Source of the DNA: Alcanivorax sp.
GTDB lineage: Bacteria; Pseudomonadota; Gammaproteobacteria; Pseudomonadales; Alcanivoracaceae
Length of the DNA: 64,000 nucleotides
Assembly (NCBI GenBank): GCA_022565695.1
Contig: JAIUME010000006.1
Span: 159,236-223,235, forward strand
Direction of reading: 5' to 3'
Each line of letters opens with the position of its first letter. The first letter of the stretch is position 1. The notes below the pieces were generated by a model. The model was not told where the DNA came from and made no database searches. It saw nothing but the letters and a program-made list of their open reading frames with translations. Made by a program: the position numbers and the translations under genes. This document shows, one piece after another, positions 37,368-47,239 of this stretch.

Positions 37368-38873
37368 ATGAGCCGGAGACCAGCCATTTCAGCCAGAGCA
37401 GGGTGTTCAACCCGAGGACCGTGTTCAACCAGAGCACTGGGGCAGCTTGTGCTGGGGAGTGTGTTGTTGTGGACCCTGCTGGCCAGTGTGTTGCCGGGCA
37501 ACGTGCGCGCCCAGACCCAGGCGGCCGTCTTCAGTCAGGCAGAGATCGACCAGATGCTCGCGCCGATTGCCCTGTTTCCCGATGAGCTGCTCAGTCAGGT
37601 GCTGATTGCCGCCACTTATCCGCTGGAAGTGGTCGAGGCAGCCCGTTGGGTTGCTGCGAATCCGCGCTTGAGTGGCGCGGATGCGGTGCGTGCTGCGGCC
37701 AGTCAGGGCTGGGATCCGAGCGTGCAGGCGCTGGTCGCGTTTCCGGATCTGCTGCAGCGCATGGATGATGATCTCGACTGGACCCGGCGACTCGGTGATG
37801 CCTGGTTGATACAGGAAGCCGTGGTTAGCGACAGGATTCAGCACCTGCGTCATCGCGCGGATGCGGCGGGGCATTTACGCACCACCGAGCAGGTCCGGAC
37901 ACGGCGTGACAGCAATATCATCATTATCGAGCAGGCCAATCCCCAGGTGGTCTATGTGCCCTACTATCAGCCCACCGTGGTGTACGGCAGCTGGTGGCAC
38001 GCCTCCCACCCGCCGGTGTACTGGGCGCCGCCCCGGGGCTATCACAGTGGCGCGGTGTTCTATTTTGGTCCGGGTATCCGGCTGTACTCGGGGTTTTTCT
38101 ACAGCCGTTTTGACTGGCCACGGCGGCAGATAGTGGTCGTCAATCATCACCACCATCACCATCATCATGGCCACCGACGGCCTCCGGCGCGAGGCGGCTA
38201 CGCCCGTTGGCAGCACAATCCCCAGCATCGCCGGGGTGTGGCGTACCGCACGCCGCAGCTGAATCGTGATTTTTCCCGGCATGGCGCATCCATCAATGCG
38301 AACCGCCGGCCTGTGTGGGAGCGGGATGAGCCAGGTCGTCAGGGGAGCCGGGAGCAGCGCCGCACACCCGGGCGTTGGCAGGGCGATGCCGCCACATCGC
38401 AGCGCCAGCGCCCCCGCAGCGAAACACCCACCCGCAGTATCCGGTCACCGGATGTCGGTCGTCGTCCCGAAAGTGGCCCGGGTAGCAACCGTGACAACGA
38501 TGCGCGGCGGGATACACGGCGTACTGATGCCGAGCGCGGTGCCCGGGACCGCTCGCCGGGTGTGGACCGCCAGCGCCGTACAGAGACGCAGACGCTTACC
38601 AGGCCGCCGGCCCAGCAACCGAGACCGGCGGTAGAGCGGCCGTCCAGGGGCGCGCGCGACGTAACACGTGAGACGCGCGAGGTGACACGAGAGCCGGCGG
38701 CACAGGATCGTCAGCGGGGGCGGGCAGAGCGTTCGGGGCCTTCGTCACGCCAGTCTTCAAGACAGCCGCCCCGGCAGGCCGGCGAGGCACGCGGCGAACG
38801 GCGCATGCAGGCACCCAATGCGCCGTCCCGGGCGGATACCTGGCAGCCCAGAGGGCGTAGCGCGAGAGAATGA
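37368..38873 (+). CDS. DUF3300 secreted protein
   Basis: The 501-aa protein has a signal peptide (LGQLVLGSVLLWTLLASVLPGNVRA). The conserved DUF3300 domain (FSQAEIDQMLAPIALFPDEL, LIAATYPLEVVEAARW, VYVPYYQPTVVYGSWW) covers roughly residues 50-260. Then come an eight-His run near residue 262 and a long Arg/Ser/Pro/Gln-rich disordered tail. Function unknown. The ATG at 37368 has GGGAGG 8 nt upstream. Confidence 0.85.
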   Translation: MSRRPAISARAGCSTRGPCSTRALGQLVLGSVLLWTLLASVLPGNVRAQTQAAVFSQAEIDQMLAPIALFPDELLSQVLIAATYPLEVVEAARWVAANPRLSGADAVRAAASQGWDPSVQALVAFPDLLQRMDDDLDWTRRLGDAWLIQEAVVSDRIQHLRHRADAAGHLRTTEQVRTRRDSNIIIIEQANPQVVYVPYYQPTVVYGSWWHASHPPVYWAPPRGYHSGAVFYFGPGIRLYSGFFYSRFDWPRRQIVVVNHHHHHHHHGHRRPPARGGYARWQHNPQHRRGVAYRTPQLNRDFSRHGASINANRRPVWERDEPGRQGSREQRRTPGRWQGDAATSQRQRPRSETPTRSIRSPDVGRRPESGPGSNRDNDARRDTRRTDAERGARDRSPGVDRQRRTETQTLTRPPAQQPRPAVERPSRGARDVTRETREVTREPAAQDRQRGRAERSGPSSRQSSRQPPRQAGEARGERRMQAPNAPSRADTWQPRGRSARE

Positions 38874-38898
38874 TTGAACGACACTGCAGCGCGCTGTG

Positions 38899-39462
38899 TC
38901 AGGGCAGGCGCTGACGCAGCGTACCTTCGTTGGCGCCAGCGCCACCGAAATGAACGTCATCCACCAGGAAGCCTTCATCCGTCAGACGCAGGATGACCAG
39001 ATCCCGCCAGTGACGGCCGTTGTTGCGCAATCCTGCCTCCACACCCACCCGGTCACGATCAATCGGCACTCTGCGCAGGATCGTGAATTGCCGGGCCGCA
39101 GTGAAGTCATGCATGAACAGAGCGCCTTCGGCGAGGGGGGCAGCCTTGTCCGGGTTGTCCGCCATGTAGCGCTCGCGGGCGTCGAAGGTGGCGTACAGCA
39201 GATATTCCAGATCAGGCGTGATGAACGGGCTGAGAATGTTCAGGGTGGTTTCACCGGGCAGCCCCTCCGGTTGCAGCGTCAGGTAGCGGCCATAGAACTG
39301 ACAGACGACAAACTCGGGTGAATGGGCGTCTCGACAGGCCGGATCAGTGTGCTCGTCGAGCAGGGGCTCCGTCACGCAGGCACTGAGTAGCACGGCGACG
39401 GCGCCCCACAGGGCGGTTCGTACGGCGTAGCCGGGCATGGATATCATCGCGGGCGTCATCAT
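38899..39462 (-). CDS. Hypothetical lipoprotein
   Basis: No family recognised. The 187-aa protein has a lipoprotein signal (WGAVAVLLSAC). The mature part has CRDAHSPEFVVCQFYGRYLTL (two Cys), a central LSPFITPDLEYLLYATFDARERY and a C-terminal LVILRLTDEGFLVDDVHFGG. The pattern resembles small periplasmic DUF3828-like folds, which is only a suggestion. The start is uncertain (39462 or 39447), since neither has a strong ribosome site. Confidence 0.7.
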   Translation of the reverse strand: MMTPAMISMPGYAVRTALWGAVAVLLSACVTEPLLDEHTDPACRDAHSPEFVVCQFYGRYLTLQPEGLPGETTLNILSPFITPDLEYLLYATFDARERYMADNPDKAAPLAEGALFMHDFTAARQFTILRRVPIDRDRVGVEAGLRNNGRHWRDLVILRLTDEGFLVDDVHFGGAGANEGTLRQRLP

Positions 39463-39551
39463 GCAGGCAAGGGTATACCGCCGGGGCGGTCTGCTCCAGT
39501 GGCCCGCGTTGGTCTGGATCAGTCTGAGTCGGTTTGAGTCGGCGTCAGGGC

Positions 39552-40634
39552 TCAGTGAGCAAAGGCATGTGCCCGGGGAGGGGGATGATCGGTGGCACGA
39601 CGGCGTAGCGGGGCGATGTGCAGCAAGACTTGCTGCCAGATGTCCTCGGGCTGCAGCTGGGCCATGCAAGGCGCTGCGGCATTACTCTGGCGGGCCAGTA
39701 ATCGGCAATGGGATTTGTTACAGGGCACACAGGGCAGCGGCGCCTGCATATGGCGCGCATGTTGGCCGTGGAGGCCGGTGTGTTGCACAGAGTTGGGCCC
39801 GAACAGCCCCACTACCGGTGTATTCAGTGCCGCCGCCAGGTGGGTGAAGCCAGTGGCGGTGCCAACGACTGCCCGGGCTGCGGCCAGTTTGGCGGCGACT
39901 TCCGTGATGCTGTGGCGGCGTGTGGCAAGGTGGATGGCGGCCTGCTGTCCGCTGGCCTGGCTGATGCGGCGTGCACGGGCTTCTTCCTCCGGATTGCCCC
40001 AGAGCAGCTCCACGGTGTAACCGGCGGCGACCGCCAGCCGGGTCAGCACGACCCAATGCTGTTCTACCCACAATCGGCTGTGCCAGGTGGAGCCGGGAAT
40101 GAGGATGATCTGGGGTTTGCCTGTCGCCGGGGCAAAGTGATCGCGGATGCCGAAATCCATGCCGCTCGGGAGGGTGTAGTCCAGTGTCTGGGCAAACAAC
40201 TGACGCGTGCGGGTAATGGCATGTTGTGCCTCACCCACGGAGTGCCCGATGTCAGTCAGCCAGGCGGCCAGTGCATGGCTTGTGGAGTGGTGGTCGTAGC
40301 CGTGACGCTCGGTCGCGTCAGCCTGGCGGGCAATGAGGGCGCTTTTCAGCAGGCCCTGCGCATCAATGACCAGGTCGTAGGGCTGTTGCCGCAGATTGCC
40401 GCGCCAGTCCCGGAAGGCACGCCATGCGCGGTAATCGCGGTGTGCCAGCCAGTCACGCAGGGTGATCGGTATGATGCGCTCTGCCGCCGGATGCCAGGCA
40501 GCGGCTTCGGCCAGCTCGCTTTCCACGACCCAGTCGAGGCGGATATCCGGTCGCGCACGGCGCAGGTCCGACAGGGCCGGGAAGGTGTGAAAGATGTCGC
40601 TGAGGGACGACATTCTGATCAGCAGTACACGCAT
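39552..40634 (-). CDS. waaC: LPS heptosyltransferase I-like (WaaC/GT9)
   Basis: Adds the first heptose to Kdo in the LPS inner core, in the cytoplasm. The 360-aa GT9 protein begins MRVLLIRMSSLSDIFHTFPAL. The catalytic Asp is kept, but the usual Gly before it (SxGD) is Ser. Later motifs are IDAQGLLKSAL, ILIPGSTWHSRLW and VVGTATGFTHLAAALNTPVVGLFGP. The C-terminus has a Cys cluster (CVPCNKSHC) seen in this group. Assignment to WaaC rather than WaaF is by the N-terminal pattern. Confidence 0.88.
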   Translation of the reverse strand: MRVLLIRMSSLSDIFHTFPALSDLRRARPDIRLDWVVESELAEAAAWHPAAERIIPITLRDWLAHRDYRAWRAFRDWRGNLRQQPYDLVIDAQGLLKSALIARQADATERHGYDHHSTSHALAAWLTDIGHSVGEAQHAITRTRQLFAQTLDYTLPSGMDFGIRDHFAPATGKPQIILIPGSTWHSRLWVEQHWVVLTRLAVAAGYTVELLWGNPEEEARARRISQASGQQAAIHLATRRHSITEVAAKLAAARAVVGTATGFTHLAAALNTPVVGLFGPNSVQHTGLHGQHARHMQAPLPCVPCNKSHCRLLARQSNAAAPCMAQLQPEDIWQQVLLHIAPLRRRATDHPPPRAHAFAH

Positions 40635-40847
40635 GGCACGTCAGGCTCGGGTCAGGGGGGTGCACAGCAAGCAGGGTGCGGCACCGGTCCCCGATGGTAA
40701 GTGGGCCCTGTGTAAGCGTTCAATGTGAGTTCTGTTATGTGGTGGGCCGCACGTTATACATCTTCTGTTGCAGACGTGTAATGCGCCGCTGCGGGGGGAT
40801 GGGTATGATTCGTGGCTTCTGAGACTGATTCTGTGACCTGGAGCATT

Positions 40848-41843
40848 ATGCGCCGATTGTTGACCGCGCTGCCCCGCATCGCTGCCCTCCCTTTGCCAGG
40901 TCTGACGTCCTGTCTGGCGCTGGTTGCCCTGTTGACCAGCGCGCCGGCCATGGCCAACCCGCTCCCTGACGTCACGCAGTTGCGCCTTGCCTCCGCTGCC
41001 GCGGCGGTGGGCCGCCCTGGCGCCGAGGCGCCGCTTTTCCAGAAACATGCGGACGAGGTGGTGCCCATCGCCTCGATCACCAAATTGATGACCGCCATGG
41101 TGGTACTGGATTCCGGTGCCAGCCCGGGTGAGTGGCTGGAAATACTCGAGCGGGATACGCCGGCACCGGCCAATGCCTATTCTCGCATTCGCATTGGCTC
41201 GGAAGCGCGGCGTCAGGACCTGCTGCACATCGCGTTGATGTCATCGGAGAACCTCGCGGCCCATGTCCTGGCGCGGCACCATCCCGGTGGCAAGGAAGCT
41301 TTTGTGGCGGCGATGAACGACAAGGCCCGAGCCCTGGGGATGCATCAGACACACTTTGTCGATGCGACCGGCCTGTCCAGTGACAATATATCCACGGCGG
41401 CGGATCTGCTGAAGATGGTGCTGGCGGCCCATGAGTATGATGAAATTCGCACACTTTCGAGTGCCGGCCGGCATGACGTGTGGTTCCGCAAGCCGCGCTA
41501 CAGCCTGGCCTACGGCAACACCAACGCTCTGGTGCACGCGGACAGCTGGGGTGTGGCACTGAGCAAGACGGGTTACCTGAGCGCCGCCGGGCGCTGCCTG
41601 GTGATGGTGGCGCAGGTGGACGGCGAGCCGGTGGCCATGGTGTTTCTGGACTCCCTTGGCACGCGCACACCGCGTGGCGATGCCGGACGGGTACGTCGCT
41701 GGCTGACGACCGGGGAGGGCGGCAATGTGGCCGGTGCGGCGCTGGCTTACGAGCAGGAGCGCACGGCGCAGTTTGGCAGTGGCCAGCAACAGCTGGCAGA
41801 CGGCAACAATCCGTCTCGTGCCGTTGAAACGGTGGGTTACTGA
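40848..41843 (+). CDS. pbpG: D-alanyl-D-alanine endopeptidase (PBP7/PbpG-like)
   Basis: Periplasmic enzyme cutting cross-links in peptidoglycan. The 331-aa protein has a signal peptide (LTSCLALVALLTSAPAMA). SxxK is in VVPIASITKLMTAMVVL, SxN is in MSSENLAAH, and KTG is in LSKTGYLSAAGRC. The absence of the PBP5-type C-terminal domain supports PBP7. The ATG at 40848 has GGAG 5 nt upstream. Divergent from waaC. Confidence 0.92.
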   Translation: MRRLLTALPRIAALPLPGLTSCLALVALLTSAPAMANPLPDVTQLRLASAAAAVGRPGAEAPLFQKHADEVVPIASITKLMTAMVVLDSGASPGEWLEILERDTPAPANAYSRIRIGSEARRQDLLHIALMSSENLAAHVLARHHPGGKEAFVAAMNDKARALGMHQTHFVDATGLSSDNISTAADLLKMVLAAHEYDEIRTLSSAGRHDVWFRKPRYSLAYGNTNALVHADSWGVALSKTGYLSAAGRCLVMVAQVDGEPVAMVFLDSLGTRTPRGDAGRVRRWLTTGEGGNVAGAALAYEQERTAQFGSGQQQLADGNNPSRAVETVGY

Positions 41844-41867
41844 GCCCGGCTGATATGCCGGGCTTTA
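41843..41867 (+). terminator. Terminator of pbpG
   Basis: Stem AGCCCGGC / GCCGGGCT (41843-41850 and 41857-41864) is followed by TTT, then a second GGGCTTTT that can extend the structure. Confidence 0.75.
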
Positions 41868-41895
41868 TACCGGGCTTTTCTCTCGCCGCAGCAGG

Positions 41896-42897
41896 TCACT
41901 TGGCGGGATGCGGCAGGCCGACATCAATGCCCTGGTGTTGCAGGTCTGCATGGTAGGAGCTGCGCACCATCGGCCCTGAGGCGACGGACGTGAAGCCCAG
42001 TTTTTCGGCCTCTTTCGCGTAGGCGCGGAATTCGTCAGGGTGCACGTAGCGATCCATCGGCGCATGGTGTTTGCTCGGCTGCAGGTACTGGCCAATGGTG
42101 AGCATGTTGATATCGTGGCCGCGCAGGTCATGCAGTGTTTCGATGACCTGCTCGAAGGTTTCTCCCAGGCCCACCATGATGCCGGATTTGGTCGGCACCG
42201 ACGGGTTGCGGCGGCCGAATTCCTGCAGCAATTTCAGTGAGTGATCATAGCGGGCGCCGGGCCGAATGTGCTTGTACAGGTGCGGCACGGTTTCGATGTT
42301 GTGGTTGAACACATCGGGCGGTGTGGCACTGAAGATATCGATCGCCTCATCCATGCAGCCGCGAAAATCCGGTGTCAGCACTTCGATACGCGTGGCCGGG
42401 GTCATGTCCCGCACGCGCTGGATGCAGTCGGCAAAATGCCGGGCGCCGCCATCCTTCAGGTCGTCCCGGTCCACCGAGGTGACGACGACGTATTTCAGGC
42501 CCATATCCCGCACACTTTCCGCCAGATGCTGCGGCTCATCCTGATCCAGCGCATTGGGACGGCCGAAGCCGACATCGCAGAAGGCGCAACGGCGGGTGCA
42601 GATATCCCCCATGATCATGAAGGTGGCCGTGCCGGAGCCGAAACACTCGGGCAGGTTCGGGCAGGCGGCCTCCTCGCAGACGGTATGCAGCTTCTGCTTG
42701 CGCAGCATGTCCTTGACCTGCTGGATGCGACCACTGGACGGCACGCGCACGCGAATCCAGTCCGGCTTGCGTTCACGAGGAGGGGCAGTCACTTCGTTGA
42801 CCACCGGAATCGTGCGGACCTTTCGCTCACCACGCAGCTTTTCCCCGGGGGCAACTTTCTGGCGTGCGGGGCGGGGTTCGGGTACGGGGCGGGTCAT
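41896..42897 (-). CDS. lipA: Lipoyl synthase LipA
   Basis: Radical-SAM insertion of two sulfurs into octanoyl groups on lipoyl domains. The 333-aa protein has the auxiliary cluster motif [12 protein letters not shown] and the radical-SAM motif [10 protein letters not shown], then the GLGE and C-terminal [11 protein letters not shown] segments. It overlaps lipB by 4 nt. Confidence 0.98.
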   Translation of the reverse strand: MTRPVPEPRPARQKVAPGEKLRGERKVRTIPVVNEVTAPPRERKPDWIRVRVPSSGRIQQVKDMLRKQKLHTVCEEAACPNLPECFGSGTATFMIMGDICTRRCAFCDVGFGRPNALDQDEPQHLAESVRDMGLKYVVVTSVDRDDLKDGGARHFADCIQRVRDMTPATRIEVLTPDFRGCMDEAIDIFSATPPDVFNHNIETVPHLYKHIRPGARYDHSLKLLQEFGRRNPSVPTKSGIMVGLGETFEQVIETLHDLRGHDINMLTIGQYLQPSKHHAPMDRYVHPDEFRAYAKEAEKLGFTSVASGPMVRSSYHADLQHQGIDVGLPHPAK

Positions 42898-43643
42898 GGG
42901 AGCTCCTGGGTGAGGGCGTGGCGAGGTGTTTCGCCGGCGGCCTCGTGAGCCGCCAGGCTGGAATCGGGCGTTAGTGTAGCAGCTGGTGGCGCATCCGGCA
43001 GTGTCGTCAGCGCCTGGTCAGGCAGGGACAGATCAAGCGTTGTTGCCAGTGCGGCCAGCAGAGCGTCTTCGGTCGCCCGCCGTTCATGGGGGGCAGACAG
43101 CAGCGCCAGGCTGGTCATCGGCTGCCCGGCGTAGCCGCACGGGTTGATGCGCTGATAGGGCGCCATGTCCATAGCCCGGTTCAGTGACAGGCCATGGTAG
43201 CTGCGGCCGTGGCGGATGCGCAGGCCCAGGGAAGCAATCTTGGCCCCGTCCAGATAAACGCCGGGTGCGTCAGGCTTGCTGTTTGCGGTCAGTCCGAGGT
43301 CTGCCAGCATGGCAATGATGGCCTGTTCAATGCCGGTAACCAGAGCGCGGGCGCCGATGCCCATACGGTGCAGATCCAGTAACAGATAGATCACCGTCTG
43401 GCCGGGCCCGTGGTAGGTCACCTGGCCGCCGCGGTCGCATTGCACCACAGGAATCGCGCCTGCCCCGAGGATGTGTTCCGGCTTGCCAGCCTGGCCCAGG
43501 GTAAAGACCGGCGGGTGTTCCACCACCCACAGCTCGTCGGGCGAGTGCGGGGTGCGGGCGTCGGTGAGGGCTTTCATCGCCTGCCAGCACGGCAGATAGT
43601 CCGTTTCGGCAATGCGGCGAACAAGCAGCGCAGGTAATGTCAT
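42894..43643 (-). CDS. lipB: Octanoyltransferase LipB
   Basis: Moves octanoate from acyl carrier protein to lipoate-dependent enzymes. Motifs are [40 protein letters not shown], the catalytic-Lys region [11 protein letters not shown], and the Cys of [10 protein letters not shown] chose the start at 43643 (249 aa) because it matches the E. coli N-terminus length; an ATG at 43688 would add 15 residues. The C-terminal tail is longer than in E. coli. Confidence 0.95.
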   Translation of the reverse strand: MTLPALLVRRIAETDYLPCWQAMKALTDARTPHSPDELWVVEHPPVFTLGQAGKPEHILGAGAIPVVQCDRGGQVTYHGPGQTVIYLLLDLHRMGIGARALVTGIEQAIIAMLADLGLTANSKPDAPGVYLDGAKIASLGLRIRHGRSYHGLSLNRAMDMAPYQRINPCGYAGQPMTSLALLSAPHERRATEDALLAALATTLDLSLPDQALTTLPDAPPAATLTPDSSLAAHEAAGETPRHALTQELP

Positions 43644-43703
43644 GACGGCATTATCGCGCTTGTCCGCCGGCAAGGAAAGCTGTGCCATGGTATGACGATT
43701 GTG

Positions 43704-43976
43704 TCAAAACACCACTTTGACGTGGGGTGAGGCGTTCAGCGCGGCATAGATGGCAGCGACCTGATCCCGGTTCTGCATCACGATGCTGGCGTTGACCGAC
43801 ACATAGGTACCCTTGCTGCTGGGGGTGATGTGAATGTGGCTGGCGGCGTCGAAGGTGTCGCCCAGGTGCTCATTGAGCACTTCGGCGACCACCTGCTCCA
43901 GGCGCGCATCAGCCTTGCCCATGACTTTCAGGGTCATGGGGTGGGGGAAATCCCAGAGATGTTCGTTGACGGTCAT
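43704..43976 (-). CDS. DUF493 (YbeD-like) protein
   Basis: The 90-aa protein begins MTVNEHLWDFPHPMTLKVMG and ends YAALNASPHVKVVF. It is the small ACT-like regulatory-fold protein conserved beside lipB in gammaproteobacteria; its exact role is not known. It overlaps the aminotransferase gene by 4 nt. Confidence 0.92.
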   Translation of the reverse strand: MTVNEHLWDFPHPMTLKVMGKADARLEQVVAEVLNEHLGDTFDAASHIHITPSSKGTYVSVNASIVMQNRDQVAAIYAALNASPHVKVVF

Positions 43977-44839
43977 GCGGAAGGGTCCAGACTGCGTTTG
44001 AAATCAGTATACAGCCCCGCCACCTTGCGCCATACCGGGCCGGGACGGCCGTCACCGATGGCTTGGTCATCCAGACGTACTACGGGCACCAGTTCGCGGG
44101 TCGAGCTGGTGACCCACAGTTCGTCTGCATCGCGCAGTTCGGCCTCGGACACGTTGGCTTCGGCGCAGGGCACGGCGTGAGCCCGGCACAGTTCAAGAAT
44201 CAGGTCGCGGGTGATGCCGCCCAGAATCAGCGGGCTTTTCGGCGGCGTGATCACGGTGCCGTCGCGCACCACGAACAGGTTGCTGGCGGAGCCCTCGGTG
44301 GCCACGCCGTCGCGCAGCAGGATGGCTTCGATGGCGCCCTGGCTGACCGCATACTGGCGGAGCAGGATGTTCGGCAGCAGTGACACGGACTTGATATCGC
44401 AGCGCAGCCAGCGTGTGTCCTCGGCCGTCACGGCGGCGGCACCAGTGGTGGTGTCGGGCGTCGCCGAGGGCGCCGGGGCCATGGGGCTGACCATGGCAAA
44501 CACGGTCGCCGGGGTGTCGGCGGCCGGGAAGGCGTGGTCGCGTTTGGCCGGTGCACCACGGGTGATCTGCAGGTACACGCTCAGATTGCCGCCCTCGTTG
44601 CGCTGGACCAGCTCATTGAGCAGGTTCTCCCAGCCTGTGCGTGACAGCGGCGCAGCCAGTTGTATGGCGCTCAGGGAGTGGTCCAGGCGATCGAGATGCT
44701 CGGCCAGCCTGAACGCCTTGCCGGCATAAACAGGAATGACTTCATAGACGCCATCGGCGAACAGGAAGCCCCGGTCCAGTGGCGAGATGCGCGCATCTTC
44801 CAGGGGCTGCCAGGTGCCGTTGAGGTAGGCGATGGACAT
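43973..44839 (-). CDS. dat: D-amino acid aminotransferase (class IV PLP fold)
   Basis: Interconverts D-amino acids and keto acids; its position between dacA and the lip genes is typical. The 288-aa protein begins AYLNGTWQPLEDARISPLDRG. The PLP-binding Lys is in RCDIKSVSLLPNIL near residue 155, and the later signature ATEGSASNLFVVRDG and TRDLILELC fit class IV enzymes. Branched-chain aminotransferase or ADC lyase activity is the alternative. Confidence 0.92.
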   Translation of the reverse strand: MSIAYLNGTWQPLEDARISPLDRGFLFADGVYEVIPVYAGKAFRLAEHLDRLDHSLSAIQLAAPLSRTGWENLLNELVQRNEGGNLSVYLQITRGAPAKRDHAFPAADTPATVFAMVSPMAPAPSATPDTTTGAAAVTAEDTRWLRCDIKSVSLLPNILLRQYAVSQGAIEAILLRDGVATEGSASNLFVVRDGTVITPPKSPLILGGITRDLILELCRAHAVPCAEANVSEAELRDADELWVTSSTRELVPVVRLDDQAIGDGRPGPVWRKVAGLYTDFKRSLDPSA

Positions 44840-44851
44840 GGAGGCGGGTTC

Positions 44852-46027
44852 CTAGAACAGGCCGGTAAAGAACAGCACGATGCTGTGCCAGAAGCGCTTG
44901 AAGATGCCGGCGCGTTCCACGTCAGCCAGTGCCACCAGCGGCTGCTCCAGCAGTACCTCGTCATCCAGGCTGATGGTGACGGTGCCCAGGCGCTGGCCGC
45001 GTTCGATGGGAGCACGGATATCGCTGTTGACGGTCATTTCGGCGTTCAGACGCTCGTGGCTGCCGCGGGGAATGGTCAGCACCATGTCGTCGGCCAGGCC
45101 CAGTTCGATGTCGCCGGTCTTGCCCATCCACACGCGTGAGGGGGTCAGCGCTTCGCCTGCCTCATAGGCGGCATAGGTCTCAAAGAAACGGAAGCCATAG
45201 TTCAGCAGCTTCTGGGTTTCCCGTGCCCGTGCCTGCTCGGAGCTGGTGCCCATCACGACAGAGATCAGGCGCATGCCGTCACGCTCGGCGGACGCCACAA
45301 GGCAGTAGCCTGCGGCTTCAGTATGGCCGGTCTTGATGCCATCCACCGACGGGTCACGCCACAGCAACAGGTTGCGGTTCTGCTGGGTGATGTTGTTGTA
45401 GGTAAAGGACTTTTCCCGGTAAAGCACATAGTTTTCCGGGTAGTCATTGATCAGTGACAGGGACAGCTTGGCCATGTCCCGGGCGCTGGAATACATGTTT
45501 TCGTCCGGCCAGCCGGTGGAATTGGTGAAGTGGCTGTTGTCCATCCCCAGGCGGCGGGCGTGCTGGTTCATCAGATCAGCAAAGGCGCTCTCGCTGCCAG
45601 CGATGTGTTCGGCAATGGCAACGGCGGCATCGTTGCCGGACTGGATGATGATGCCCTTGATCAGATCTTCCACGCTGACCTGGGTGCCCTCGCGCACAAA
45701 CATACGTGAGCCGCCCATGCGCCAGGCCTTGACGCTGATATTGACCTTGTCTTCCATCTTGATATTGCCGTGGTGAATTTCCCGGGCGGCAATATAGTCG
45801 GTCATGATTTTGGTCAGACTGGCCGGGGGCAGGCGCTCATCGGCATTGTGCTCGACGATCACCTGGCCGCTGGCGGCATCCATGAGGATGTAGCCGCTGG
45901 CTTCCACCTGTGGCGCACTGGGTACCAGCGAGGCGCTCGCCAGTGCCGGCAGCAAACAGGAGATCAGGACCAGCAGCGCGCGTACAGGCTGCAGGGGGCG
46001 GGCAGAAAGCAGAGCTGTGGGAGTCAT
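44852..46027 (-). CDS. dacA: D-alanyl-D-alanine carboxypeptidase (PBP5/6 type)
   Basis: Trims pentapeptide side chains at the periplasmic face. The 391-aa protein has a signal peptide (LLVLISCLLPALASA). SxxK is in PPASLTKIMTDYI, SxN in QSGNDAAVAIAEH and KTG in DGIKTGHTEAAGYCL. The PBP5 C-terminal beta domain ends in an amphipathic helix (FKRFWHSIVLFFTGLF) that anchors it to the membrane. Confidence 0.95.
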   Translation of the reverse strand: MTPTALLSARPLQPVRALLVLISCLLPALASASLVPSAPQVEASGYILMDAASGQVIVEHNADERLPPASLTKIMTDYIAAREIHHGNIKMEDKVNISVKAWRMGGSRMFVREGTQVSVEDLIKGIIIQSGNDAAVAIAEHIAGSESAFADLMNQHARRLGMDNSHFTNSTGWPDENMYSSARDMAKLSLSLINDYPENYVLYREKSFTYNNITQQNRNLLLWRDPSVDGIKTGHTEAAGYCLVASAERDGMRLISVVMGTSSEQARARETQKLLNYGFRFFETYAAYEAGEALTPSRVWMGKTGDIELGLADDMVLTIPRGSHERLNAEMTVNSDIRAPIERGQRLGTVTISLDDEVLLEQPLVALADVERAGIFKRFWHSIVLFFTGLF

Positions 46028-46090
46028 GGTTCCTCGTTCCGTATGTGGTGCGACGGCGGAAGGCCATCGCGGTTCCAGTCGTGCCGGGCA

Positions 46091-46142
46091 GTCGTGTGGT
46101 GCCGTCTTGTGGCGCCGTCATGTGGTGCCGTCACGTGGTGCA
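46091..46142. repeat. 13-bp tandem repeat, 4 copies, between dacA and rlpA
   Basis: Units GTCGTGTGGTGCC, GTCTTGTGGCGCC, GTCATGTGGTGCC and GTCACGTGGTGCA run head to tail at 46091, 46104, 46117 and 46130. The array is in the upstream region of dacA. Confidence 0.92.
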
Positions 46143-46181
46143 GTGTACCGGCAAGCAGCAATCAAAGCATGTGCGCTCCGG

Positions 46182-47147
46182 TCAGGGCATCACCCGGACC
46201 GGCTCGCCATAGCCGGCTTCGCTGACCAGCCTGTGGGCCTGCTCGCGGTCGTTCTCCGTGGCAAAGGGGCCAAGCCATACGCGGTAGATCGGCGTGTCCT
46301 GATTCCTGCCGGGGCGAATGGCGACCGGGTAGGCAAATTGCCCCAACAGGCGATTGACCAGACCCTGAGCAGTGTCCGGCTGGCCAAAGGCGCCGATCTG
46401 CAGATACAGCTCTGCGGGCGGTGGCGGACTGTCGGCAGCGGCGCGGATGCCCTGCTGTCCGCTGCTGCTGCCGGCCCGGGTCGCCGAGGCGCTGCGATGG
46501 TGGTTGCCTTCCGGCGTAATGACTTCCACGCGCACCCGCCCGGTCCCGCGCTGCTCAATGCCCAGCTTGCTGGCGGCGGCCCAGGACAGGTCGATTTCCC
46601 GGTCCGGGTGGAACGGGCCGCGATCATTGATGCGCACGATGACGGACTTGCCGTTCTCCAGGCTGGTGACCCGGGCGAAGGTGGGCAGTGGCAGCGAACG
46701 GTGCGCCGCCGTGAACTGATACATGTCGTAGGGTTCGCCACTGGAGGTGCGGTGGCCGTGGAACTTGGTGCCGTACCAGGAGGCAATGCCCTCTGCGGTG
46801 TAGCCCTCGGCACTGGGCAGCACGTGATAGGTCTCACCGAACACCGTGTAGGGCGAGTGGTTGCCATAGCGGCTGCGCGGTTCTGGCCGGGGTTCTGGCT
46901 GCGGTATCGTACTGACATCCGGGCGCTTTTCCGGCGCGGTGTCCTGATCCTGGCTGTAACGATCGCTGCCGGGGGTGACCGGCGTCACGGGCGTCTTGTC
47001 GTCTGCAGGCGGGGTGACACAGCCTGTCAGCAGTGCCAGAAGCGCCGCGATGGTCGGAAGCGCACGGGCCGGGAGCGCAAGGGCCGGAAGCGCAAGGGCC
47101 GGAAGCGCAAGGGCCGGAAGAGAGAAGCGACGCACATCAATGCGCAT
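46182..47147 (-). CDS. rlpA: Septal ring lytic transglycosylase RlpA (lipoprotein)
   Basis: Cuts peptide-free glycan strands at the septum. The signal peptide is expanded by a LPALA repeat and ends in a lipobox (LLALLTGC). The double-psi beta-barrel runs from GIASWYGTKFHGHRTSSGEPYDMY to INDRGPFHPDREIDLS, with the active-site Glu/His/Asp in these segments. A SPOR domain is at the C-terminus (LYLQIGAFGQPDTAQGLVNRL). The start at 47147 gives MRIDVRRFS; an ATG at 47195 would add 16 residues. Confidence 0.94.
   Translation of the reverse strand: MRIDVRRFSLPALALPALALPALALPARALPTIAALLALLTGCVTPPADDKTPVTPVTPGSDRYSQDQDTAPEKRPDVSTIPQPEPRPEPRSRYGNHSPYTVFGETYHVLPSAEGYTAEGIASWYGTKFHGHRTSSGEPYDMYQFTAAHRSLPLPTFARVTSLENGKSVIVRINDRGPFHPDREIDLSWAAASKLGIEQRGTGRVRVEVITPEGNHHRSASATRAGSSSGQQGIRAAADSPPPPAELYLQIGAFGQPDTAQGLVNRLLGQFAYPVAIRPGRNQDTPIYRVWLGPFATENDREQAHRLVSEAGYGEPVRVMP
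47056..47115. repeat. In-frame 15-bp repeat in rlpA signal peptide
   Basis: Four units of GGAAGCGCAAGGGCC (47056, 47071, 47086, 47101, with small changes) encode the repeated Leu-Pro-Ala-Leu-Ala stretch of the signal peptide. Confidence 0.92.
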
Positions 47148-47239
47148 AACGGTGACGACCTGTATCGGGAGCGGAATAAGGTGCATAGGGTACATCGTCC
47201 GGGACTGGCGCGGAAATACCGCGCTGACGGGGTGCCGGG

